NCBI GenBank assembly: GCA_920105625.2
Contig: OV050030.1
Coordinates: forward strand, 115,461,261-115,525,260
DNA: 64,000 nt
Reading direction: 5' to 3'
From: Clusia tigrina
Lineage: Eukaryota > Arthropoda > Insecta > Diptera > Clusiidae
Shown here: positions 11,667-21,655 of the stretch, one piece after another
Numbering within the stretch: position 1 is the first letter of the stretch
Layout of the letters: each line of letters opens with the position of its first letter
Translations under genes and position numbers: made by a program
The notes under the pieces: model-generated
What the model saw: the letters and a program-made list of their open reading frames with translations, nothing else
Database searches by the model: none
Told to the model about the DNA's origin: nothing

Positions 11667-12714
11667 TAAATATTTTGCTAAATTTTTGGTTATTGTTGCA
11701 TAATCCTTCACGAATTTTCTAGAATATCCAGCCAATCCTAAAAAAGATGTTAACTGCCTGAATGTTTTTGGTTTTGGGTATGCTGTTATTGTTTTTATTT
11801 TTTCAGGTGCTGTTCTTAATCCTTTTTCTGATACAATATATCCTAAAAATTCTGTTTCATTATTTAAAAACTTACTTTTCTCTTTGCTAATACGCATGTT
11901 AGCTTTCAAGACTGTTCTTATTATTATATTATTATGTTCTAAGTGTTCCTTTATGGTTTTGGGGAAAATGATTATATCAACTATATAAAAATGACAAAAT
12001 TTTCCAACATATGGTCTGAAAATATCGTCTATTGCTCTTTGAAAAATACTTGGTCCATTTTTCAATACAAATGGCATTCGTAAAATTTCTTACTTGCCAT
12101 TGTTTGTTGAAAATGAGGATTTTTTGCAATATCTTTCTCTCATAAGTATTTGAAGAAAAGCAGATTCTAGGTCTAGTGTAGAAAAATATCATGCTGTTCC
12201 TAAATTTGATAAGATTACTGAGGGTTGTGGTATTGGATATCTATCGAATTTTGTATGCTGATTCATATTTCTGTAACCTATAACCTTTGATATGGAGTAC
12301 CATCTGAATTTACTTTTTTTTTTTAACTACCTCGACTGGTGTGTTATAAGGAGATCTTGAGGGTTTAGTTATATCTTGATTTAATAATTTCTTAATTTCA
12401 CTATTCACAAAATCATATGCGCTTAATGCATAAGGCTGACTTTTTGACCATATTGCGTCTGTAATATCTAATTCTATTGATGCTTTAATATGAGTATTGT
12501 CGGGTAAATTTTGTTGTGTTTCTCCAAAAACTATTTCATTTTCTTTCATAATATTAGTAAAAATATCTAATTTTACTTCCGATATATTAATATTTGGTTC
12601 AATTCTTAATTCATTTATTTCCCTTTTTTCTTCTTGGTAAAGATATTCTGTACCATTTCTATGAAGTAAATTATTATTTTTCGTATCAATTACTCCTTGA
12701 ATTTGTTTCCTCAT
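11655..12714 (-). pseudogene. Gypsy element, unit A: RT part of pol, broken
   Basis: Minus-strand Ty3/gypsy pol. The N-terminal RT region (12714-12310) reads LLHRNGTEYLYQEEKREINEL, IKKLLNQDITKPSRSPYNTPVEVVKKK. Several frameshifted blocks follow, then ISKEKSKFLNNETEFLGYIVSEKGL, TFRQLTSFLGLAGYSRKFVKDYA and TKNLAKYLRGEH, at which the LINE interrupts. Its RNase H continuation is at 26447 downward. It is separated from its own protease and gag by the errantivirus at 12779-20154. It differs from unit B by about 6-7% over 11925-12759, far more than the flanks do. Confidence 0.85.
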
Positions 12715-12759
12715 ATTATCCTAATATTATCTCATGTGATTTCAATTCTGGTAGTATAT

Positions 12760-12778
12760 AGTTAACGATACATATGAT
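12760..12778 (+). repeat. 19-bp partial copy of the errantivirus LTR start
   Basis: AGTTAACGATACATATGAT sits directly before the 5' LTR, whose first bases read AGTTAACGTCACATATATT. It is absent from the empty site in unit B (near 32180), so it arrived with or after the insertion. Confidence 0.7.
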
Positions 12779-13096
12779 AGTTAACGTCACATATATTAAA
12801 AACTCCAAAGTGCATTTCAAAGTTACACGCGCATCCGCTCTGGAAGAATATGCTGACATTGCGTCTACCAGCGATAAAGCAACGGACTCGTGAATACAGA
12901 AAAACAACAACATTCAGCAGCATAATAAAATCCATAGAAAAACAACAAGAACAGCCGGTCGAGTTGCAGTTCATAATTAAGATATAAAATATGTTAAGTC
13001 AGTTCTAAGTTAAGGTGTGAACAATAAAGTCAAACATCGGGGCCTGCTCCGATGTTGTTTTTTTTAAAAATAAAAATAATAATATAAAAATTAACT
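12779..13096 (+). repeat. Errantivirus 5' LTR
   Basis: 318 bp, AGTTAAC...TTAACT. TATAAAA at 12983 and AATAAA at 13023 mark the likely promoter and polyadenylation signal. A hairpin (ACATCGGGGC / GCTCCGATGT) and a T-rich tract follow the AATAAA. Confidence 0.92.
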
Positions 13097-13113
13097 GGCG
13101 CCCGAGCAGGGAC
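13097..13113 (+). other. Errantivirus primer binding site
   Basis: GGCGCCCGAGCAGGGAC begins directly after the 5' LTR. By its similarity to known Lys-tRNA-type sites it probably pairs with the 3' end of a tRNA-Lys. The tRNA identity is inferred. Confidence 0.75.
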
Positions 13114-13171
13114 CCTAAAGTGAATAGGACCCAGATGAATAAAGTCTTTTGAACAAACTTTGGGGACATCT

Positions 13172-13279
13172 CAACTGGATTACTTTAGACGGAAAAATCT
13201 TTTAAGTATCAGATTGAGGAAGCTTCAACTGGATTGCTTTGGACGGAAAAATCTTTTAAGCATCAGATTGAGGAAACTG
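13172..13279 (+). repeat. Two 54-bp direct repeats in the errantivirus leader
   Basis: Units at 13172-13225 and 13226-13279 both begin CAACTGGATT and contain GGACGGAAAAATC or GACGGAAAAATC, then TTTTAAG, AT, CAGATTGAGGAA. They differ at about 6 positions. In gypsy the leader carries repeated protein-binding sites with insulator activity; a similar role here is only a guess. Confidence 0.8.
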
Positions 13280-13787
13280 CAACGGATTCATCAAGGATAA
13301 AAAGTGATCAAACGGCTCCCCAGTACAAAAGGAAAAGGATACAGCTCGAGATTCAAAATCTAATTGATATCGTTGGAATGTTTATTGTAAGTTAAATCTA
13401 AGATATATTTTTTTTGTGAAAAAGTGAAGGTTAAGAATTTTAAAGAAAAATTAAGAAAAAATTTAAACGAAAAATAAAAAAGAGAATTTTAAGAAAATTA
13501 AGAGTGAAAAAATTAATGAAAGAAAAATATTTAAAAAGAAATCTAAGAAAGAAAAAATTAATTAAAGGGAAATATTACCAAGAAATTCTATAAGAGAAAA
13601 CTAGCCTTAATAATTTTCAGTGAAATTTATAAATTTTTTTTTGTTTTTGTTTAAAGTGATTAAGAAAAGAACAAGTAAAAGCATAAGAAAAATTGAAATT
13701 TGTTTTTCCCTTTGTGTTCATAAAAAAAAAAAATAATAAAAATGCCAGACAAATTTAGTTGAAAAATTAGCAAAGTTTAGCGTTAGC
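13280..13787 (+). other. Errantivirus A-rich leader
   Basis: No coding sense. From about 13400 to 13740 the plus strand is extremely A/purine-rich (AAGAAAAATTAAG-type runs). It would be part of the genomic RNA 5' leader. Confidence 0.6.
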
Positions 13788-15329
13788 ATGGGACCGTCTA
13801 CCTATGGTACAGTTCAAACCCAAACAATGAACGAAAATTTAGCTAGGGAGGTAATCGAGTTGGTTACTACCACTATTAGAAATATCAATAATCCATTTTT
13901 GGAAACAGATACCGAATCAGACCAAGGTTACACAATTCAAGTAAACTCAACGAACGCTAACGAATTAGACAAGATTCCGGACATAGTTAAATGTCTCAGG
14001 GAGTTCTCTGGAGTTCCAGGAGAATTTAATTCATGGCGGAAAACTGTTGACCGTATATTCACGGTATATGACCACATTAAAGGAACCCCCAAATACTATG
14101 CTATTCTTCACATGGTTAGACACAAAATTGTCGGAGAAGCCGACACAGCACTGGAGTCATATAAAACTCCCTTAGAATGGGGTAAAATGAAGAAGTGCCT
14201 TATGATGCACTACTCTGACAGAAGATACATTGGAACTTTAGAGTACCAACTAACAACACTGACTCAGAGAAACTCCACAATACATGAATTCTACCAAAAA
14301 GTTTACCAGCATTTATCTTTAATCCTAGAAAAGATTGCTTGCCTAGAATTGAGTGAAGAATCACTGCGAGCAATGACCAATTCGTACAGAGAGAAAGCGT
14401 TAGATACTTTCATACGCGGAATTAATGGGGATTTACCAGGGTTGTTAAGTATACGAGAACCTACTTCATTGCCACAAGCACTAAATTTATGCCAAAAATT
14501 AGACAATATGCTATTCAGAATGAATTATGCTCAAAACAATTCTAACAGTTTCAGAAATGCACCGCCCAGACCACCAAGACCAGTGAAATTTAATTTTCCC
14601 CCACAGAAAACGAACTTTTACCCAGAATTAGCTCACTGGCCACCAATACAAAATCACAATCCTTTCATTAGAAATAACAATAATAATCCTTTTTTCCGAA
14701 ATACGAATAGTTTCCCACAGAACATACAAACCCATTTACAAACAATATTTACAGACCAAATCAAAACGGATTTAACAACAGGCCAAACTTCCCTCCAAAA
14801 CCCCCCCAACCAATGGAGGTCGACCCATCAGTTCAATCACGTCAAGTAAATTATCAGAATAGGCCAAACTTTCAAAATAGGCCAAATTTTCAAAATAACA
14901 ATTTCACCCAAAAGCGACCTCTGACTCAACAACACTACGTCCCAAATAAGATAAAAAGAACCTTTTTGACGAATACATATAACCCAATTTATCCTGAAGT
15001 CAATTACCAATATCCATGTTACGATCCCTATACACATTTTGCTCACCAAGAGGTCAACTTTCAGAATACCCCTTTAACTCCATATTACCCTTACAGTCCT
15101 GACACAAATTTTGCTGATCAAGAAAGCAACATACCAAGATATTTTTTCATCACCCAACAATCCTTATGATCCCAACGACATATCCGCTTCCCAAATAGAA
15201 CAATGGGAAGCTAATGAAGAAAATCCAATAGACTTACAGGAAACAAACCCATTCCAAGCTACTAATGTTAACCCAATCGAGACCAATGATAACTCTCGGC
15301 AAACCGACAGTATCCATTTTTTAGGATAA
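13788..15329 (+). pseudogene. Errantivirus gag, frameshifted
   Basis: Capsid-type Gag. The frame opens at 13788 and holds the conserved capsid blocks (IPDIVKCLREFSGVPGEFNSW, TPKYYAILHMVRHKIVGEA, STIHEFYQKVYQHLSLIL). The Asn/Pro/Gln-rich C-terminal region (MEVDPSVQSRQVNYQNRPNF) is in a different frame, and the last part (IEQWEANEENP...HFLG, stop about 15329) in a third, so at least two frameshifts lie between 14700 and 15170. There are no CCHC knuckles, as usual in this group. The capsid portion (353 codons open) is the best preserved part of the provirus. Confidence 0.85.
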
Positions 15330-18300
15330 AACCATCTTCACTTCCCTACTTTGAATTTATTACCGGGTGTGGAGATGTACTAAAATTTTTGATAGATAAG
15401 AAAATTTTTTGATTCTAATAAGAACTACATTCAATCCACAAGAATTCAGTATCCTATACCCAACGACGAGTTATTTTCAGTAAACTCTGTAGCAGGAAAT
15501 ATCGAAATATCCCATCATACATTTTTACAAATTTTTGGACCACAGACGCCAGAACTTAAATTCTTTATATTACCTGGATTAAAATAATTCCACGGAATTG
15601 TTGGTAATGATACTTTGAAGCAACTATGTGCCATAATTCACACAGATAGAAATTTTATGACAATATTATCCGACCTAATTATTCCATTAAAGCAATACAT
15701 AGCACAGGACGTTAATAACCTTAATATACGTACGTCACATTTGACCGAGCAACAAACAGAAAGACTTAAGAAATTAATCGAAGAATGTCCTAATTTACTT
15801 TGCGATCCTAATAAAAAACTGACATATTCAACTTCTGTAAAAGGTGAAATACGAACTACAAACGACACTCCAATTTATTCCAAAAGTTATCCGTATCCAA
15901 TGGCTTTAAAAGAAGAAGTCGAAAGGCAAGTCGAAGAACTTTTAGCTGATGGCATAATAAGACCATCGAGATCTCCCTATAACGCACCCGTGTGGATCGT
16001 CCCGAAAAAAATGGATTCATCGGGCGAAAAAAAGTATCGTATGGTAATTGATTACCGTAAGCTTAATGAGGTTACCATTCCGGATAGATATCCAATTCCG
16101 GAGATACAGGAAGCTCTCGCCAACCTCGGCAGAAATCAATTTTTCTCGATCATTGACGATTGATGGATTTCATCAGATACCTCTTAAGATATCTGATATA
16201 GAAAAAACGGCATTTTCCATAAATAATGGAAAATATGAATTCGTAAGACTTCCATTTGGACTTAAAAACGCCCCGGCTATCTTCCAAAGAACTTTGGACG
16301 ACATCCTTCGTCAACACATTGGAAATAAATGCTACGTTTACGTCGATGACATCATAATCTTTGGAAAAAATTTAGATGAGCATTTAAAAAATTTAGAAAT
16401 CGTATTAAAGACACTGGAAGCTGCAAACATGAAAGTGCAGCTAGATAAATATGAGTTTTTGAAAAAAGAGGTAGAGTTTTTAGGTTACGTAGTTCTAATA
16501 AATGGAATAAAGACTAATGGGAAGAAAGTAGAAGCAATAGCAAAAATGCCAATACCAAAAACACTAAAAGAACTTCGGTTGTTTCTTGGTATGTCCGGGT
16601 ACTATAGACGATTTATTAGAGACTATGCAAAGATTGCAAAGCCCCTAACAAATCTTCTACGAGGGGAAGATGGACGCGTGTCCAAACATGCCTCGAAAAA
16701 TAAAATAATAACTTTCGACGAAGACGCCATTGACTCTTTTAACAAAATTAAAAATTCATTAACTTCAAAAGAAGTAATCCTTTCTCACCCCAATTTTAAT
16801 AATGAATTTGAGTTAACTACTGATGCCTCCAATTTCGCGATAGGAGCGGTATTATCTTAAAACGACAAACCAATAACCTTTATCTCTAGATCGTCATCAA
16901 AAACCGAAGAGAATTATGCCACAAATGAAAAAGAAATGTTGGCAATCATTTGGTCATTAAATTCACTCAGAAGTTATCTCTATGGTTCTAGGAAAGTAAA
17001 AATATATACGGACCATCAACCACTTACGCTCTAAGTACAAAAAATGCGAACAGTAAAATGAAAAGATGGAAGGCTATCCTAGAGGAGTATAACTATCAGC
17101 TTATCTACAAACTTGGCAAAGCAAATGTTGTAGCTGACACCCTTTCTCGGATACCAAACGAAATTAATTCATTAACACCCACAATCCATAGTGACGAAAG
17201 CTCCAACCATAATTTGGTGCCTTGCACTGAAACTCCGATTAATGTATTTAAAAATCAGATTTTCTTAAAAATCGATGACACGCCCTCTTATCAATTTAAA
17301 ATAATATTTCCCGGCTATCATAGACACATAATAAAGGAACAACGCTATACAGAAGAAAAACTTTTAGCTCTATTGAAAACATATCTAAACCCATCTGTCA
17401 TAAACGGCATTCAAACCGAGGAAAGAATTATGGGTAGCATTCAAAACATTTATCCACTCCATTTTGCAAATTACAAAACACGATATACCCAAAAACTCGT
17501 TGAAGATGTAACAAACGAACAGGAACAAGAAAACATAATCCTGGAGACGCATAATCGTGCCCACCGAAACGCTCTCGAAAACAAATCACAAATTATTGAT
17601 AAATACTATTTCCCAGGAATGCTTAATAAGATCAAGAACATAACAAAACTTTGTAGGACTTGCAAAGAAAATAAGTATGAAAGACACCCGAACCAAATCA
17701 AATTAAACGAAACACCATTACCGACCTTTCCAGGACACACAGTTCGCATAGACCTATTTTTGACAGAAAATAAAGTAGTAATGACGGCACTTGACAAATT
17801 CACAAAATACGCCCAGACCAAAATAGTAAAGAGTAGATCAATAGAAGATTTAAGAAGGCCCCTTAGGGACATTATATTTTCATTTGGCGTACCGAAAGCA
17901 ATAATCATTGACAACGAACCATCTCTTAATTCTAATTCGATGAAATTTATGATGAAGGACGAATTAGGCATTAACATTTAAACAGCACCCCCATACAAAA
18001 GTCAGGCTAACGGCCAAGTAGAACGATTCCACTCAACGTTAGTAGAAATAATGCGTTGCCTAAAAGAAAGTGGAGCACATAGAAATTTCGAGGAACTTTT
18101 AGAACGCGCCGTATCTGAGTACAATCATTCAATACACTCGGTAACTGGCAAGAAACCAGTTGATTTATTTTTCAGAAGAAACGTAGGTTTTACACCAGAA
18201 GATTTCGAAAAAGCTAGAGTTGCGAATTTTGAAGCATTAGAAAAGAAACAAAAAAAGGATCTCGAATACAATAACAAGTACAAACAGGAACCTAAACGAT

Positions 18301-18455
18301 ATTTACCTGGCCAAGTAATATATGTGAAGAGAAATAGACGGTTAGGAACAAAATTGTCAAAATCATTCACCAAAGAAATAGTTAGAGAAGATAGAACCAT
18401 TACACTCGTAACAGAAACCGGACGAATAATTCACAAAAGTCTAATTAGAAACTAA
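15320..18455 (+). pseudogene. Errantivirus pol (protease-RT-RNase H-integrase), multiply broken
   Basis: Protease at about 15330-15600: the FLID of the active site is kept but the following Thr-Gly is replaced by an out-of-frame patch at 15396-15413. RT at 15615-16860: RPSRSPYNAPVWIVPKK, YRMVIDYRKLNEVTIPDRYP. A 2-nt loss falls exactly at motif A (near 16160), then LPFGLKNAPAIFQR and the catalytic box YVYVDDIIIF. RNase H has a nonsense codon at 16858 and a small deletion near 17035. Integrase at 17058-18455: HHCC finger (HNRAHR...CRTCKENK), first Asp in RIDLF, second in IIDNEP, Glu in NGQVERFHS, with a nonsense codon at 17979 between the last two. All domains are present in the correct order. 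Confidence 0.88.
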
Positions 18456-18456
18456 A

Positions 18457-19775
18457 TCATTTCAGTTAATATTTTTTCTGGCAACATGCAGAGCCGACTC
18501 GCAGATACTGGATTACTCAAATTCACAATTAGTCACAATAGAGACGGGAATGGCAAAATTACAAATTGGAACGTTCAAAATAATTCACGTTATGGACTTA
18601 CGACAATATGAAAACGCAATCAACGACCTTGAGACGACAATCAGTACTAAAGTTAACACAGGACACTCCTTCTACCCATTTCCTTCGTTTGAAATCACCA
18701 AAATTAAAAACCATTTAGGTAGACTCAGGCCAAAGGGAAAAACAAAACGATCACTGGATTTTATTGGTACCGCATGGAAGTGGTTAGCCGGTAGTCCCGA
18801 TCATTCAGATCAAATAATTCTTACAGAAAAAATGAACAATGTTCTCGCAAACAATAATCAACAAGTGGTTATCAATAAGATGACACTTGATAGAATCAAT
18901 GAAATAACTAATATGACAAATACAATTTTAAAAGCTGTTAGATCCGAAAATAATGTTGAAGATCAATTTTATATGAAATTAAAATACAAACTAGACCTCA
19001 TAAAAGAAGAAATTACAAATATCGAATATGCCATACATTGGGCTAAAGCTAATGTTATAAATTCCTACATATTGTCAAATTCAGAAATTGATATTGTAAA
19101 AGAAATTTTTAGTAAAGAAAACATGCCGTATCTAAGCATAGACGAAGCATTAGAATTTTCTGAAATAAAGATAGCTTCGAATGATGATACGATAATTTAC
19201 ATTGTAAGTTTGCCAAAAACAAATAATGAATATTAATAGACATAAGTAACTCCTCATGCATTCCAAACCTACTCAAAAGCCGTATGCCAACTTGCCAAAT
19301 GATCAACAACCAACATGTACCGGAAATAGAAGAAATCTCGCCTGGACTCCTATTTTTAAATCAATTTAAAGGACCCGTCAATATAAGGAATGAAACAGTC
19401 ATCTTAGAAGGAACCTTCTTAATAAGATATCATAACGAAACGATACAAATTGGCAACAGAACTTATTCCTCAAACGAAACAAAAATGTACGCACCATTAC
19501 CTGCTTTGCTACAACCGAAACCTACATCAGGAAATATGGAAGAAGTCTTATCATTAGAAATGATGAAAGAGCTGAACACAAGAAATACAGAATACATCGA
19601 ATTACTGGACGCACGCAACAAAATATCCCTAGCCGCCGTCATAACAGTAACACTTTCAGTAATAGCATTAGGAACAGCAATTTTAATGATTCACAAACGT
19701 AAAATAACAAAAATTAAGGAAACCCATCCAGAGTTATTAAAGGGACGAAACCACGAACTCGGAATCAGCCATTGA
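18457..19775 (+). pseudogene. Errantivirus env-like envelope glycoprotein, broken
   Basis: Membrane fusion-type envelope protein of the errantivirus/baculovirus F group. The frame is open from 18457, upstream of the first Met at 18550. It begins with a hydrophobic stretch (LIFFLATCRA) that looks like a signal peptide and is preceded by a TTTCAG splice-acceptor-like site ending at 18465. A dibasic cleavage site (KTKR, near 18750) is followed by a hydrophobic segment, as in this family. A stop at 19234 and a frameshift separate the C-terminal part (from 19284), which carries several N-X-T/S glycosylation sites and a transmembrane helix (ISLAAVITVTLSVIALGTAI) with a short basic tail. Non-functional. 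Confidence 0.85.
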
Positions 19776-19824
19776 AGGACTCAACCAAATTTTTGATAAA
19801 AAAACAAACGAGGACGTTTGAATT

Positions 19825-19836
19825 AAGGAGGGGAGG
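19825..19836 (+). other. Errantivirus polypurine tract
   Basis: AAGGAGGGGAGG directly before the 3' LTR; the plus-strand primer site for reverse transcription. Confidence 0.85.
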
Positions 19837-20154
19837 AGTTAACGTCACATATATTAAAAACTCCAAAGTGCATTTCAAAGTTACACGCGCATCCGCTCTG
19901 GAAGAATATGCTGACACTGCGTCTACCAGCGATAAAGCAACGGACTCGTGAATACAGAAAAACAACAACATTCAGCAGCATAATAAAATCCATAGAAAAA
20001 CAACAGGAACAGCCGGTCGAGTTGCAGTTCATAATTAAGATATAAAATATGTTAAGTCAGTTCTAAGTTAAGGTGTGAACAATAAAGTCAAACATCGGGG
20101 CCAGCTCCGATGTTGTTTTTTTAAAAAATAAAAATAATAATATAAAAATTAACT
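19837..20154 (+). repeat. Errantivirus 3' LTR
   Basis: 318 bp, nearly identical to the 5' LTR (about 4 differences, one in the T/A run after the hairpin). AATAAA at 20081; hairpin ACATCGGGGC-CA-GCTCCGATGT at about 20092-20113. Confidence 0.92.
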
Positions 20155-21453
20155 TATATATTTTTGTATATTCCCCAAAAACATTAATCTTATGATATTG
20201 AATCATGTCAGTTTTACCATGAACCGAGTTGACTATGATATTGCTTATTTCAGGCAATATCTTTGGTTTCGAAAGCAGATAATTTTAAAATAATTTTTGC
20301 ATGAACCTGTATCGATTAATAACTTCAATTTCTGGCCATTTGATGTAGTTTTGATTATATGCGGAAATACCGCGTTTAATCTAAAAAATAGCATGGTTCT
20401 TCAACTGTGTTCATTATTTGTACTTTATTTTATACCTGATTTATATTTGAACCTTCCGCATCTTTTTGTCTTTTAAGATAATTTTGATAATTATTTTGAT
20501 TATAGTCATTATTTCCATAATGTTTTTGGCTAAAATTTGGATTTTGATATGAATTATATCCAAAATTCTGTTGACTATTCTTATTGTAATTGTTTGGTCT
20601 GAATAATGTTTGTTGCCTAAAGTTACTTGATGTGTGGTCCACATCCATTGGCATCGGTAACTGCGGTAGATTTTGTCTTTTATAAAAATAATGAGAATAT
20701 TGCAAATCATTTCTTTGTTGATGAAATTCAAAGTTCATTGCAAAATGATATCTTTCATCATTTGAAATGAGTTCCTGAGCTTTTGCCAAAGTATTCATAC
20801 GTTGGATTTAATGATTATATAATATTTCATAATGGAGCATTTAGTCCAGTTATAAAAATTCTTAATGGATTTTCTCTGGCTTTTTCATTGTATACTTTGG
20901 TGACTAGAGAATTATCACCATATGTCATTATATTTTTATTTATTATGAGAGTCAATTTTTCATTAACCCTATTATAAAATTGAATTAAATAATCACGTCT
21001 TTGTCGAAGTATTGAAAGTTCCTGCTCTAATATATGAATTGGTCTTTAGTCGCTATATTCGAAATATAATCTTGCTATTATAGCTTCGAAATTTAGTGAA
21101 GTTCCATAAGATGGTAAAAGAGAATTTGCAGAATTTGTTATTTTGTTTCTAATCATGCAAACTGCTTGATATAATTTTAAACTGTCCGGAAAAGATTGGA
21201 ATGGGTTAATAGCATTTGTTGCCGATTCTCGCCATGCAACATAAGAATTGGAATTTCCTCCAAATTCTAGAATTGTTTTGATGACATCTAAAGAGAGGTC
21301 ACAAGCAAAATTCAAATTATAGCTTTAATATTTGTATTCTAAAAGATTTGTATTTCTCGTCAACACGCTTATAGAATTTTTCAAATGTTCCCCTTTATTA
21401 TTAAATTCAAAAATTAATGATTGCACTAATTGTGTTACTTGATCTTTATCCAT
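20155..21453 (-). pseudogene. Gypsy element, unit A: gag and protease, broken
   Basis: Minus-strand Gag starting at 21453 (MDKDQVTQLVQSLIFEF). It contains the capsid block SLDVIKTILEFGGNSNSYVAWRESATNAINPFQ and KLYQAVCMIRNKIT, has stops near 21330 and 21046, and continues to the Asn/Gln-rich C-terminus (MNTLAKAQELIS...PQLPMPMDVDHTSS) ending about 20410. The protease active site LLIDTGSC lies at about 20305-20313. RT continues beyond the errantivirus at 12714. The 20160-20800 part differs from unit B by about 2-4%, while 20815-21617 is almost identical. Confidence 0.83.
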
Positions 21454-21604
21454 TTTTTTACAAATTTTAAATTGTTTAAATGGATTTATAAGTTTGTTAA
21501 TCGCGTTTTCTTTTTTGTTAGCTAGTTTTATAATCTATGAATACATTCACTTTTAAACCAAAAAAACTTTTTTACATAATTTGTCTTCACTGTGGTAATA
21601 ATTT

Positions 21605-21617
21605 TAAAATCTTATAT
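21605..21617. repeat. RTE target duplication, left (unit A)
   Basis: TAAAATCTTATAT, repeated at 24919-24931 on the other side of the RTE element. Confidence 0.9.
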
Positions 21618-21655
21618 CATCATCATCATCATAATTGGCGTACAACCATTTCTGA

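Larger units (their letters stand above)
12779..20154 (+). mobile_element. Errantivirus (env-bearing Ty3/gypsy endogenous retrovirus of insects), defective provirus
   Basis: Complete 7.4-kb provirus with two 318-bp LTRs that begin AGTTAAC and end TTAACT, a PBS, gag, pol, env and a polypurine tract. It is inserted in the gypsy pol/protease junction of unit A; unit B keeps the empty site GTAGTATATATATTTTTG at about 32177. The flanks suggest a TATA-type target with a 3-4 bp duplication. The LTRs differ at about 4 positions. Gag, protease, RT, RNase H, integrase and env all carry disabling lesions, so it cannot move by itself. Confidence 0.92.

Noticed and set aside
13788..14849. Domesticated gag gene
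   Set aside because: It sits between an LTR/PBS and pol in an otherwise complete provirus and has frameshifts downstream; no sign of independent conservation.
18550..19775. Host membrane glycoprotein gene
   Set aside because: Position between pol and the PPT, the dibasic cleavage site and the membrane anchor identify errantivirus env.
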